In this document: in pieces, positions 13,401-27,600 of the stretch
Layout of the letters: every line of letters begins with the position of its first letter
Numbering within the stretch: position 1 is the first letter of the stretch
Source: Isoperla grammatica
Lineage: Eukaryota > Arthropoda > Insecta > Plecoptera > Perlodidae
Direction of reading: 5' to 3'
Assembly: GCA_945910005.1 (NCBI GenBank)
Contig: OX246745.1
Location: forward strand, 14,031,774-14,095,773
Length of the DNA: 64,000 bases
Notes under the pieces: generated by a model
What the model was told of the DNA's origin: nothing
Databases searched by the model: none
The model's input: only the letters and a program-made list of their open reading frames with translations
Position numbers and translations under genes: made by a program

Positions 13401-15466
13401 TAGGCTGTACTAAACACTAACGTATTAAAAGTTAGTTTGGCTAAGATGACAACTGATTGACTAGTTTTTGATTCCTTCAAAAAAACTAATCTTCCATTCA
13501 TTTTTGGGAAGAATAAATCTTTGCTAATTATTATACTGCTGCATTGGGATTGCATGTTTGTCATTTAAGCCTAATAATAATACCTACTAATACTTATACT
13601 AATACTTATAATACTAATACTTATACTAATACTTTAATATAGCCTATGTATATTCTCTTAATGCTTTGTTTGTGACTTGTAATTCTTATCTCTAGACATT
13701 CTCTAATGATTCATTAATTGTTAATTGTTTAATTAGTTATCATTATTAATTATTAATAATTTAATCGTTTTGTTCCAGGATGGAAGTTCTGTGGGTCCTC
13801 TTTCTTCTCCGTCTCCCGGTTCTCGGATCCCAATGAAAGTTGCCCGTATTCAAAGTCCCGGAAGCGGAAACATATTCAACATCCCGTCTCCGTTACAAGT
13901 TCGTCCTAACCTTACTCTGACCCTCCCTCGAGGCACGCCCACTTCCAGCGTGTCTTTCTCGCCCCAGTCACCGCACGATACCGTGGCGGCCCAGTTTGAA
14001 GGGGACGGCTACACTCCCAAGCCTCAGTTTGTGCCGCAGTCGCCCACTCGGAGCCCCATATACGTTCCGAGGCCCATGCCGACACCGCGGCAAGCCCAGC
14101 CGACGTACTCCGGTCCCAGACAACAGATGGATCCTTACACCACTCCCGGTCAGGGCGTGGCGAGACAATCGCAAGACCCTTACGGCTCCCAACCGGCGAC
14201 CCCCAGACCCGCCCTAGACTCTTACCCGTCGCGACCTCAGCCGACGAGGCCCGATTCTTTCCCGGGGCAGATAGTCAGAGCTCAAGACTCTTTCAATCCC
14301 AGGCCGGTTCAAGATCCGTTCGGCCTTCAACCTCCGACTCCGCGGCCCCAAGATCCGTACGCGTCTCAACCTCAGACTCCGCGTCCGTTGGATCCGTACG
14401 CGAGTCAGCCTCAGACCCCGAGACCCACCCAGGAGGGATTCCCACATCGAGGGCAGGATCCGTATGCCTCCCAGCCCCAGACACCCAGGCCCCCACAGTC
14501 GGACCCCTTCACCGCACTCGGGTCTCCTTCCCCGACGGCGTCCCCCGCGACACGAGGGGATGCGTACGGGGGGGCTCCACAGACCCCCAGGCCCGTCGAC
14601 CCTTACGCTTCTCCTGCGCAGGATACCTTCGGGACACAGGCGCCCGGTGCCCGCAACGTGGACCCCTACAACACTCAGCCTGCCACTCCTAGGCCGGACC
14701 CCTTCGCTACGCAGCCCCCCACCCCCCGGCCGATAGACCCCTACGCCTCCCAGCCCCAGACCCCTCGGTCCCAGGAGCCCCCGCGCTCCCCGGCACCCCG
14801 ACCGGACCCCTTCTCCTCGACTCATCCCAACCAGAGGGTGCAAGACCCGTATGCGTCACAACCCCCGACGCCGCGGCCTCAAGACCTTGGGGGGAGGAGT
14901 CAAGAAGGGTTTGCCTCCTCCTCCCCCTCGCAACCGAGCCCCTCGGACGCTGTGCAAGGTGGGGCCGAAGTCAACCGCCAGCTTCGAGACTTGCTGCAGA
15001 GAGATCAGCAATTCAAGAAGATGGACCAAGAGGCAATGCCTCCTGGGGGCAGAATATGGAACCCACAGCAAGGTACGCATCTTATATTCTTCTTCCCAGC
15101 ATAAACACATATCACACATACATATTACGTATTCATAAGAAAAGTATTTTTTTAACTTATCTGACGAGTGACAACCGCTGATGTTCAGAAATTTTGTTTT
15201 TGGATTTGTCAATATATGGGATTTGTCAAATGTCGGATATCAGGCATGGCATTCTCATTTCAGTTGTTGTACTATATTTTATGTAGATTGATGCCAATCC
15301 TTAGTAGGCTCCAAAAATGATATGTACCCACATTTTTCTTTTAGGGGTAATATTTAACAATTAATGCCATTTTACAGGAGACAAAAAAATTTCCAAATAG
15401 AAAAATTTTCTAGCCCAAACCCGTACTTACTATACGTGAATATTTGAATATCACTAACAAACTGAT

Positions 15467-15561
<95 letters not shown>

Positions 15562-15562
15562 C

Positions 15563-15633
<71 letters not shown>

Positions 15634-18600
15634 TTCTTAAGCATTTCATTACAATTCATGTTAGAGCCAACAAGGGCTTCCGAATATGGAAATTTGTCAG
15701 GTACTAATTTTTTGGATTGATTGATTTATTTATTCAAACTTGTATATTTTCCCACAGATGGCCAAGGCAGTGGCCAAGAAGTAGGGGTCCACCCAGCGTT
15801 GCAACAATCGCAACAGAACCAGCATTTCGACTCTACTGTAAGTGGTAAACCGGGCAGCGGGGATACGACATTCAGACAGCCCTTGCCCCCAGCTATGGCT
15901 CGACCCCCACGCATCCCAACTCCAAGTGTCGGAATCAGGGGGCCACCGAGGCTCCCTACAGATCCTCGTCTTCAGGTAACTGACAGTTCTACCCGGCCAG
16001 CGATAACGGCCACAAACGCGAGTAATTTAAGCTGTAAACTCATTTTATAGTGGATCCAAGATTACTTTACACCTGCTTTCGTCACATCCGGGGCAGTCGT
16101 AGCCAACCGGCGAACCGCCCGAGACACACCAGCGCCAATACCGATCGCTGATTGGCTACGAACCAGTCGCCTGTGACAAAAGCATGTGTAAGGTAGTCTT
16201 GGGACAACTATACCGCTATGACATGCGTCTAGACTTACACTCGTCACGCTTAAACCGATAATATGATTTCTCTCTAATTTTACGTCCTTATATATAAGTG
16301 TCAAATTGATGACTTTCACTACGGAAAAACAAGATATTAATCTTGAAGGAGTATTTTAAAAAATGATAAAATAGGTAAATTTGTACACAAAGTAGTTTCA
16401 GTGGGTGCAGAATTAATATATCTTCTATTTAAATACTTTTTACTCTTTCAAGATTAGTATCTTGTGTTTTCGTAATGAAAGTCATCAATTCGACACTTTT
16501 ATACTAGGACGTAAAATGAGAGAGAAATCCTATTATCAGTTTAGGCGTGAGAAGTGTAAGTTTAGACGCATGTTTTAGGGGTAAAATGACTACTTCCGAA
16601 CGCTTTTAACGAACAAAACTTATTAGAACAGGTGTGGGATAATATTGGGACTATTCACTATTTTGACAAGGAACAGTGATAGTCTAAATACTTCTTGATA
16701 TTGGCAAACAGTAATTATTGTATTTATTTGTTGTACGCTTTAGAAGTTCCGTTGCTTTCGGCATTTGTGAACGTAATCTGCAACTCAAGCGTTTTGTTTG
16801 TTTGGCCAAGCTTTGTTTCTTAGTTCCTTTTAATAACCGCATAATATAACACATTATTTTCAGAAGGATTGTTCTTACAGATTATCATATATTGATTAGG
16901 TAACGTAGAAAGGATTAAATCATTTTCTGGAACCTCATCACTGGTTTTTCTAAGACTGTGACTAGTTGAAGTTACAGTAGCAACGAGAAAGTAAAAGAAT
17001 ACCTAGGCCTGTGCAAATAGTGATTTTTCAATTTGTATCAAACATCTAACATTCACGCGTTAACGAAAATTTGAATAACAAGTCTCGAATGTTTTATGTA
17101 GCAAATACTTTTGAATAATAATGGTGAACATAAAATATATTGAAAAACAAACAAAAAACTGACTGACCCAACATATGTCTCTTATGGCAAAAATTTCCTT
17201 GAAATGTGTCTGCTGTTTTGTGTAGGGGTGTGCGAGTAGCACTTCTCCAAATCGAGTCGAGTTCGAGTAGTAAATAACTCGCGAGTTTCGAGTAGTGCCT
17301 GAATATAATAAAAATATACAGGAAAGGGATAACTACCGGTAGAGGTCTAGGCAGACTAGACCTAGGACCCCATCTAAGCTACCACCGAGTTCACCTAGGC
17401 TAGGCCTTGGCCTAAAACCTGTCCCTGAGGCCTAAGCCTATCTGGGGCTAGGCCTAAAACCATATACCGTCATTTGTTCAATATTATTGTCTCCCTAGGC
17501 CTAAGGCTTAATAGATGCTAAATTCTGCCTACTGGGCCTAGGCCTACGTGATCTAGACAAGGAAAGTACTAAGGCTTGGCCTAGGTCTTGGGCCTTGGGA
17601 TAGGCTATGCTCGAAGCATTGCCAAATCCTATAGGCCTAGGCCTACACTGTAAACGGGGACCTGGCACAGGAGAAGGACTTAAAGAGAAACAATAGAACT
17701 ACAGTGTAATATGTTTTGCAGATGGGTTGTCAGATGGCCACTTTTGTTTTTGTGTGACCATGTTGACGAGTGTTTCCCCATTTTGAACTTAAGTTGAATG
17801 GAACGTTTTAAAAATGATGCCAAATACATGATGATCAGTAGGGAATATAATATCTTTGATGATTGAGTACCCTTAGGTCTAGGCCTAGGCCTAGCCTAGG
17901 ACCAGGGTCTAGGCCTAGGCCTAGGCTATGCTAGGCTCTTTGAATATAGTAGGCCCAGGCCGTCTAGGCCTAGGAGGTCTAGGCCTATGCGTCAGCGATC
18001 TCGTAGGCCTAGGTTCTCGAAGATTCCCTTCCATTTGTTTGGCTGCCACTTCTACATCATCCACACTTTCATCGATTAGTTCACAAAAACCGCAGACACT
18101 TTTTGCGAATTTGCGGAAGTATAGGCCTAATAAGCGTCATCTGCGCGGTCCGCGTGTATCGATCTGCTCGATAATGATCGATAGGTCACTTTTTCTTCAA
18201 ATTCGAATGTAAAATCGATACTTAAGCTATTTTCGGATACTGGCGCTACCTATTGGCAGTATTTTTAACCAGTTGAATACGGTGGTGGCTCAGTCGATCA
18301 AAACTACTCGAACTCGACTAGTTTTTCATGAAAAACTCGGATCACGTCGAGTAGTAACTACTCGATCAAACTCGACTTTTCGAGTACTCGCACACCGCTA
18401 GTTTTGTTATCTTTTTCTAAATATAGTAAGACACTACTCTCCAATTTAGTTACTACTTATTTCAGACGGGTGTGCTCCTTATTTTAAGAAGTTTGTTTAA
18501 AAATGTCTATCCTTCAATTTCTTCTCTTTTTCTGATGGAATTTATGGAATTAAATATTCGCGACTTCTTTTTTACAATTAAGGAGGGAACAAGTGTAAAT

Positions 18601-21600
18601 ATAAACGAGCGGACAACTCTCGAATTAAGGACAGCTAATATGATCGCTCTGTCGTCCTTCCCGTGTGTAGAGCGTCGATCCTCGCATTCGCCTGATCCTG
18701 CAACAACAGCAGCAACGCGCGGCAGCTGCAGCTGCTAATGCCGGCTACCCACCGGGACACATACAACAGCGTCTCGCAGCCCCCCGCAACCCACTGGATC
18801 CATATGACCACCTGGTGCAAAGAGAGCCCGTTCCGTTCCAGCAAGTGCAAGGTTAGTAGGCAAACTTATCTACTCTCACTTGTTGTGTGCCCTAGTGTCA
18901 ATAGTTTCAACATCCTGTACTATTGTTTTTGTTTTTGTTTGTTTTTTATTCTCCATCAAGAGTACATACATGTAATACAATCATATAATTACATAAGTAT
19001 TTTTAATTACATTAATTTGTTACGTTAGTATAGAGAAACCCACATAAGCCGAAACTTGTGTGTGGGTATATATAATTTTAAAAATAAGTAATTGAAATTA
19101 GATCAAAATGGCAAGGGGGTGTGTTGTGACGTTAAAAGAGATACATACATATTAATACAAAGATAATTGCAAACATACATATTATTCATTGAATAGAAGC
19201 ATTTAGCTAGGTTACAATAGGCAATGTTATAGTATAAATATTAAAATATACAAAACTAATGGAAGACATTGTGTGTTATCTGATTGTTTACTCAATAACC
19301 AGTACTTGTGATAAGTGTTGACGCTGTTTAATTTGTATTATTATTATTATTTTTATTATTATTTTTTATTATTATTTATCTAATACAGGATTGTCATCCC
19401 AGATACATTAGATATAATAAAGTAACAGTCCGTAGGACTATACATAAATAAACACACATATCAAACACAATCAGCACGGTTAAACAATATAACCGTTAGT
19501 CATCACTGGGTCATTAAATAATAAAAACAATAGCAATTAAGAAAAAGACACAAACAACACAGTATAATGCTGCATATAAACAATACCCTGCGTTTTGTAT
19601 AAAAACAAAATTGAATAAATACAAACACAAGAGGATCGTAGGTTTGCATATGTTTTAATATTAAACTTTTGTGCGTACAAAAAGATCATTCTTTGGTAAA
19701 TGCAAGGCTTTATTAGATCGTAATTTGATGGACGTTCGTAATGTTGCCTTTCAGGTGCTATGAGCTGCGGATTTATTACTCATCGGGTGGCCAGACCAGG
19801 CGAGAATCCCGTGGTGAGATTACGATGCCCAACACCAGATCAAGGGAACCAGGGTATGTTGATGTTACACTTGATTGAAATATACAGTACCATAGTAAGA
19901 GTACCAACTTGGTCTTCTCAAATTCATTTTTCTCAAAAAAAAAAACAAAAAAAAAACAACAAACATATGCCCCTGCATATGTTTTTTTTTTTTTTCCCGA
20001 TTCTGAATAGGAAACGATAGGTTTATCACCCGTTTCAGTTGTTAGAAGAAGGCGATGAGCCAATCACCGCCTTGCATTCGCCTACAGTAACGACCAAAAC
20101 CGCTGATAAACTTATCGTCGCTCATACAGAATCGCCCTGATGGTCCAGTTGATGGAACATGACAGCAGTAGTGGGTGGTGTACTCATGTTTGTTTTCTTC
20201 TTTCTCTCTCTCTCGCTCCCGAAGCTCCTCGGAACCCGTGTACCAACCTGGCAACGGACTCGCAGCAAGAAATACCGGAGCACGTAGCGGCAGAACTGGA
20301 GAAACTAGAGCAGGAAGTGGAGGTGTCTTCTATATTGGCAGACCTAGGAGATGACGACGAATTACTTGGTGAATTTTCTCACAACTATTTTTTTTTTAAA
20401 GGAATAGTGAAAAGTAGCTTATGTTTTAAAGTCAGTTTTTGTTGATAAGTACGTCAATGTCAAGATTTTATCTTGGTGTCAATATCGAATCACAACATCG
20501 ATAAAAATTAGCATTCTAAATAAAAATATGAAACATCGATCTTTGATTGGTTATCGCTCACTCGTCGATGGTGTTTGGAGCCTACAGGATTGGTTTAGTC
20601 ACTTTAAATTAAAGTCCCCCACTGCAAATCAGCTTAGTTACTGAGTGGGTAGACTAAATGTGAATTTATTTTATTTTATTTTTTATTTATAGTTGAGTAT
20701 TTTGTAAAAATGTTGCATTTTTGGGATTCATGCGATCGTGAAATACAGTCTTCTGTACGGTCGTGTTTCCCGGCCGAAAGCAACCGCCATTATCTACGAT
20801 GTCACGCTTTGGTTTTTCAGAAATGGGTGCCGATTTCAACATTTTGGAGTACGCCGATCCCGAATTAGACAACATTGGATGTGACAAGGCCAACATCTTA
20901 GACGACCTCGAAGAACCGGACGTTAAGATGAAACACGACAAAGCCAAGTCCGCCGGCCAACAACCGCAACAACAACAACAGCAACAACAACAACAATCGG
21001 CAGCTGGGAAACAGTCCCCACAAATAAAACAAGAGATCTCAGCGTTGCCACCTTGTAGCGGATCTGCTACGAACTCTGTCGCTGCTATACCGTCCATTGC
21101 TACCATTCACCAACCGGGAAATAATCCCGATATTAATAGGAGCCAACTCCCACGGATCAGTCAAGGTACAGAAAGGGCCTACCAGTGTATAGGGTTCGAT
21201 GATAGAATCGCACAGCTTAGCTATATCCACATTACTATGAATAAAATTAAAAGCAGATAGAGATACAATTGAATAACTAGATGTGTTGGTTATATTTGTG
21301 TATTATCAGTTGGCATTGGCATTTAATATTAAGTAAGCTTTTGCTTGTTTTCATCAAAACTTAAACCTACATCAGCCAGCCAAATGGTATACATACACCA
21401 ATCCTGTATTTGCTGTATATATACTCGACGCAAAAATTACCACTCCATTGGCAAGTAAAAATTAATACTTGGCAAGTTTTCGTTTTTTGAGTGCAACATT
21501 TAAATAAATATTTGGCCTCCTTTTTTTAGCCCTATCCTATAGCCCATAAAAGTAAAAAATAAATTGTAATTGTATGTAAATTTTGTTTCCAGTAGATCAG

Positions 21601-24600
21601 CACCAGCAACAGCTCCGAGCAGCGGCTAATAGCCGTGAAGGTCAAGGAGGGGGAGCCCCTACAGTTAGGCCTAGTGCCCCCTCTGGAGGGGTACCTGGGG
21701 CCCGCATGGGACTACCCCCACCCCCTCCACCCTACCCCGGTCCCCCACCCCCGTACCCAGGACCAGGACACCAGCAGCAGGTAATGCATAGACGCTTAGC
21801 CCAGTCGACTGATGAATCAGTTTTTAATAGGCGACATGTTTTAGAGTGTTGAATATGGATAGCTAGAAAAGCATGTGAATTCAAGTTGTTTTTTTTGTTT
21901 ACAGGTATTCTTTAAAAATTATAGTTGAGTTTAATGCATTTCAATAAAATTGTTTTGAAGATTATTGGTATGAGCTTGATAATATTCAGCCATGCTTAAT
22001 TCCAAAATATTCATGGAATTTAAAATATACAAACAGGAAACTCTAAATGATCATGTTTTTCCAGCTATCTGGAGTAATTAATAATTAATATAAATTTTTT
22101 TAATACTTTGAACTAGAAGCGACTCTATGTATCACATTCTTTTTTGGGGATTCAAAATGATAATAATGTCATGGCCTCAAATCGCTTGACGACATTTGTT
22201 AAGAAGTCCATACCGTGATTTAATTTTATTTGTGATGGACTCACATTTTGGCTGCCATTGTGGTCTGTTGTTAACATTTTGTGTTATGCATGCTGTACAA
22301 ATACTCTAAACTCTAAGGAGATGGAAGACAAAAATTTATCAGTTTTGTTAAAGGGTTTGTCGTTGATCATGAAGACATGGGAATAGGATATACAAATTTT
22401 GGGTAGAAATGAAACAATGTTTCAAGCGCTGTTTAGTCTCGTGTACTGATGCCACATTGCAAGAAAGAAAGAAAACTGTTTGTAGAGCAGTACTTAGCTG
22501 GCAGGTCAGCACTTTCGATGTAATAAAAAATATATTTCCAAGTAGTTTTCTTAAATATATAGAGTATTCATAATTTTTACCTCCCATCTCCTTTGAATGT
22601 CAGGCTATTGTTATGCTTCGTGTAAGGATAGACCTACAGTCACCATGTGCATTAATATCTAATACTAGAATGCAATAGGTTAATGATACTTTTCTTCATG
22701 ACTTTCACTTAACGATGTGAATTGTATATTTGTGAAATTGATTAATCCAATTAAAACTCATTAAATTTCTTTCTAAGATTGTGTAGACAGAATAGTAGGT
22801 TACCAGCTATAATGTGGTCTTTGTGTAATATGTGTGGCTTAGGGTAAATTTGTCTTTCAAGGGTGTGAACACAAACCTCTTGAGTAACTCTTTTACTGTG
22901 AATATCTATTGTTTTGTAACTGTGTGTGCATGATTGAATTCAAAAATATTACATATTGGAATGGCATTTATTGTATTGTATTGTATTGTATTGTATTTAT
23001 TAGCGGCTATTTGGTTACATTAGATGCAGCAGCAAGTACATGCATCGCAACATGAGCGTTGTCAAAATATGTTGGTAAATTAAATTAAAGCTATATACAG
23101 TATATACAAATTGGGTTACAGTTACAGACATTGGGTAGTAGTTACAGACATTGAGTTACAAATACATACATTGTGTTACAGTTACATTCATTACGTACTA
23201 GCGTAGGCCTACATACAATTGCTTGGTAAATAGTGCACGTAAGATAGATAGATACATACATACATACATATCAAGGATACACACTATTGTAGTCATGTTT
23301 CTTTAAAATCACTTATGGTATAAAGACACTTTTCCAATAAATAGCTTTTTAACTTTCTTTTGAACGTGACCATGTTTGCATCATTTTTTATGTCCTCAGG
23401 TAGATAATTGAATAGTATTTTCCCTGCATGGATAGGAGCTTTATCAATTATTTTTAGTTTAGTTGATGGAATGTGAAGATTGTTCCTGTTTCGTGTGTTG
23501 TACTGGTGGGTGTCTGCGTTCTTTAAAAAGGTTTCTGAATGATGTTCACGCACAAAAACTAAAGTGGAATATATATATTTGGAAGGGACCGTAAGGATCT
23601 CTAGGGATTTGAAATAATGTTTACATGATTGTGTAGGTTTTAAGTTTAGAATATACCGTATAGCCTTCTTTTGAAGCCTGAATATCTTCAGGGTATTATT
23701 TTTGCTGCTGTTTCCCCAGAGTACTATGCCATAATTTATGTATGAGTCAACCAAAGCATAGTAAGCAGATTTAAGTATGTCCATACTACAGTATTGCTTT
23801 AGCTGTCTTATTACAAAAATTCCTGAACTTATCTTTTTGGCTATAAAGTCAACGTGGTCATTCCACGATAAGTTTTCATCTATATACAACCCCAGCATTT
23901 TTGTTACCCTTACCTGTTCCAGACAATGTTCCCCAATAAAAATGTTTACTTCCCTACTTTGTTTGTTTCCGGGGTTGAAGACCATAATATTAGTTTTACT
24001 TGTATTAACTTTGAGACAGTTGGATTCAAATTGCTGCACTACATTATTAGTTTCGATATATGTGTCTACTTCAAGATCCTCTATTGTCTTACGAGCCATA
24101 CTGAGGGTAGAGTCGTCGGCAAACAGAGTCATCTCTCCCGCTACTACTTTCTCTGGTATGTCATTAATACTAATGTTAAAAAACAGAGGGCCATTTACGG
24201 AACCCTGCGGTACACCGTGATGCATAGTCTGTATGCTTGACTTGTAGGTTTGCACTTGACCATGTCCGTTTCCCTGTTTTAATTCTACGTATTGCGTCCG
24301 ATTCGTGAGGTATGACTGGACCCATTTCAGTGCCACGCCCCTTATACCGTAACATTCTAGTTTCTTTATTAATATTTTATGGTTTACACAATCGAAGGCC
24401 TTTGAAAGATCCATAAATACTGCCATGGTTTTACTTTTGTTGTCAATATTTTCTAGTACACTATTTATGAAATTTGCTGTCGCAGTTGTAGTAGATTTTT
24501 TTCCACGAAAACCGTGTTGATGTTTAGAGATCAAATTTCGTGATTCTAGAAACCTAGTTATTCTTTTGTTAAAAGCTATTTCAAAAATTTTCGAGAAGGA

Positions 24601-27600
24601 TGATAGTAATGCAATTGGTCTGAAGTTGCCTATTTCTACTGAGTCACCTTTTTTGGGAATTGGTATGATTTTCGCAATTTTTAATTTTTCAGGAAATTCA
24701 CCTTCAATGAAGGAGAAATTGATTAGATGAACAAGTGGCTTAAGAAGTTGTGTTGCACAATCCTTAATTAGGAAGGGTGGAATTTCATCGTAACCAAATG
24801 AACTTTTATTTTTCATTTCAGATATAATCTTGTTCACCTCATATTCACTAACGAAGTGAAGAGTCATTGCATGATCTAGGGTACTAGGGAGGGTAACACT
24901 TGATTCGTAAGTTTTTCTAATGTCATTACTCACTACCTTTTCCGCGACTGTAGCGTAGTACTCATTTAGTGTGTTGGCGATGTCACTTGGGTTTGTGTAC
25001 AATGTGTTGTTATGGACAATGGAAGTTATTGACTTATCGATTTTAGATTTACTACCTCTTTCGTTGTTGACTGTCTGCCAAAGTGCCTTAATTTTATTTT
25101 CAGAATTAGAGATGTACCTTTGAACTGCTTTTGCCTTTGCTCTTTTAATTACTTTCCTATACGTATTTTTGTAATTCCTTACATAAATTTGTGTTGACGT
25201 TTTACTTATTTTGGCTACACATTTAGCATAGATTTTAAGTTTCCTTTTAGAAGTTAGGATTCCCTTTGTGATCCAGTCCATATTTTTACTGCTTACGCCT
25301 GGATTACCCCTAACTCTTTTTCTTTGTTTTGGACATGCTATGTTCACTAGGTGGGTAAATCTACTTATGAATGCATCATATTTTGTATTTAGACTAATGG
25401 CACTATAAGTTTCTATCCACTGTTCCCTATCTAGAAGTATTTTGAGGTACGGTAGGTTTGACTTTATATCCCGGAACTCAATAAACTTTGTCTGGTTCTG
25501 CCTATTGCTTGATCCCACCTGGTTTGACCTAGCGTAAACTTCTATCACCTGCCCATAGTGGTCTGACACGGCTGTGTTTAGGACACTCGTTTTGTAGCGA
25601 GTGTTTTCTAGGTTGGTAAGGATATTGTCAATGAGTGACGCAGATGTGGATGTTATCCTTGTTGGCTCATTGATAGTCATTTTAAGGTTATTCGTGTTCA
25701 GAAAAAGTTCTAATTTGTGAGTGGTTGCATTGATTTCAAGTGTATTAATATTAAGGTCTCCACAGATGATAATGTCATGATTATTTCCTTTTATTATGTC
25801 TAGAAGCTGTGAGATGTGGTCAAAGAATACATTAATATCTCCACATGGGGATCTATATACTGTAATTAAAATTATCTTCCTATTGCAGTGATTTATTACT
25901 GCACCTGCATATTCGAAGTCTTTTTCTTTTTTTAACTGTTTGTTTGGTCTACATTTTATTTTAGTGATATCTAACCCATGTGTTGCACAAATCATTACCC
26001 CCCCACCCCTGTTTTTGGAGCGACAGTAGCTATCTATTAAAGTGTACCCCGGGAGTGTGTACTCCTCAATTTCATGTTGTTTTAGTGAATGCTCCGACAT
26101 GCACATGATGTGCGGAGATTCTTCGTTAGCAAGTATTTGTAGCTCAAGGGGTTTATTACGAGCACTTTGGACGTTCTGGTGTAAAATTTTAAGGATTGGG
26201 CTTGCTCCATTAGGTCTACTGCCTTTGTTGTTCCCCTTTAGATTTATTACTTGGTAATTTTGAATTGGATCTAGGGATATTGATTGAGTAGTTGTGCTTC
26301 CGTATGTAAGATTCGGATTTGGCCTAGTGTCTATGGTTTGTGTACTTCTAAGGGGAAAAGCCGAAAAGGAATACATTTATGGGATGTTTTAGTTAATCTA
26401 TTTGGTTGTGTGCGGATGTTCTGGCTACTTGCATCTTTCACTTTGGCTGGCGAAGATGGTGGTCCCAATACCTTTACTTCCACACTGGTCAGCTGGGCCA
26501 CACCCCCTGTAGGACTACTTGGATTCTCCTGGGCTGCGTTCACTACGAGGAACCTCCCTTGAGGTTCAATTGTCTTGCCGGTTGGCTCAGCTGGCACTTT
26601 GGTCTGTTTGGCTGGCACGCTGCTCTGCCTGGCTTTAGCTGACTCCTCGGTTTCTTTGATCTTTTCGCTGTACGCTGGCATCTCCTCGGCTGGCCCTTCG
26701 GTCATCTCGCCGTGCGCTGGAATCTCCCCGGCTGGCCCCTCGGTCATCTCGCCCTGCGCTGGCGTCTCCCCGGCTGGCCCCTCGGTCATCTCGCCGTGCG
26801 CTGGCGTCTCCCCGGCTGGCCCCTCGGTCATCTCGCCGTGCGCTGGCTTCTCCCCGGCTGGCCCCTCGGTCATCTCGCCGTGCGCTGGCGTCTCCCCGGC
26901 TGGCCCCTCCGTCATCTCGCCGTGCGCTGGCGTCTCCCCGGCTGGCCCCTCCGTCATCTCGCCGTGCGCTGGCGTCTCCCCGGCTGGCCCCTCCGTCATC
27001 TCGCTGTGCGCTGGCGTCTCCCCGGCTGGCCCCTCGGTCATCTCGCCGTGCGCTGGCGTCTCCCCGGCTGGCCCCTCAGTCATCTCGCCGTGCGCTGGCG
27101 TCTCCCCGGCTGGCCCCTCAGTCATCTCGCCGTGCGCTGGCGTCTCCCCGGCTGGCCCCTCCGTCATCTCGCCGTGCGCTGGCGTCTCCCCGGCTGGCCC
27201 CTCGGTCATCTCGCCGTGCGCTGGCGTCTCCCCGGCTGGCCCCTCAGTCATCTCGCCGTGCGCTGGCATCTCCCCGGCTGGCCCCTCAGTCATCTCGCCG
27301 TGCGCTGGCGTCTCCCCGGCTGGCCCCTCAGTCATCTCGCCGTGCGCTGGCATCTCCCCGGCTGGCCCCTCGGTCATCTCGCCGTGCGCTGGCGTCTCCC
27401 CGGCTGGCCCCTCAGTCATCTCGCCGTGCGCTGGCGTCTCCCCGGCTGGCCCCTCAGTCATCTCGCCGTGCGCTGGCATCTCCCCGGCTGGCCCCTCGGT
27501 CATCTCGCCGTGCACTGGAGACGTCTTGGCTGGACCCTCGGCCGCTCTCTCTCCCTCCTCTTGCCTTCTTATTGCTATGGAGATAGCCTCACAGAGTTTT

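Larger units (their letters stand above)
15976..18670 (+). other. KMT2C/D intron 5
   Basis: It holds two adjacent foldback elements (16064-16196, 16222-16572), a hAT-type element (17223-18400) and TAGGCCTA-rich DNA within the latter. The rest (16573-17214, 18409-18670) is AT-rich and featureless. Confidence 0.7.

Noticed and set aside
14214..14843. A 209-codon minus-strand frame opposite the DPYASQP repeats
   Set aside because: Mirror of a GC-rich repeat coding exon; no start context, domain or splice support.
15444..15707. LFIYLFIYLF-type frame that looks like a membrane protein
   Set aside because: Pure translation of the (TTTA)n microsatellite.
18472..18738. Open frame overlapping the start of local exon 6
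   Set aside because: Wrong frame for phase continuity; the frame SVDPRIRLILQQQQQ from 18671 keeps the phase on both sides.
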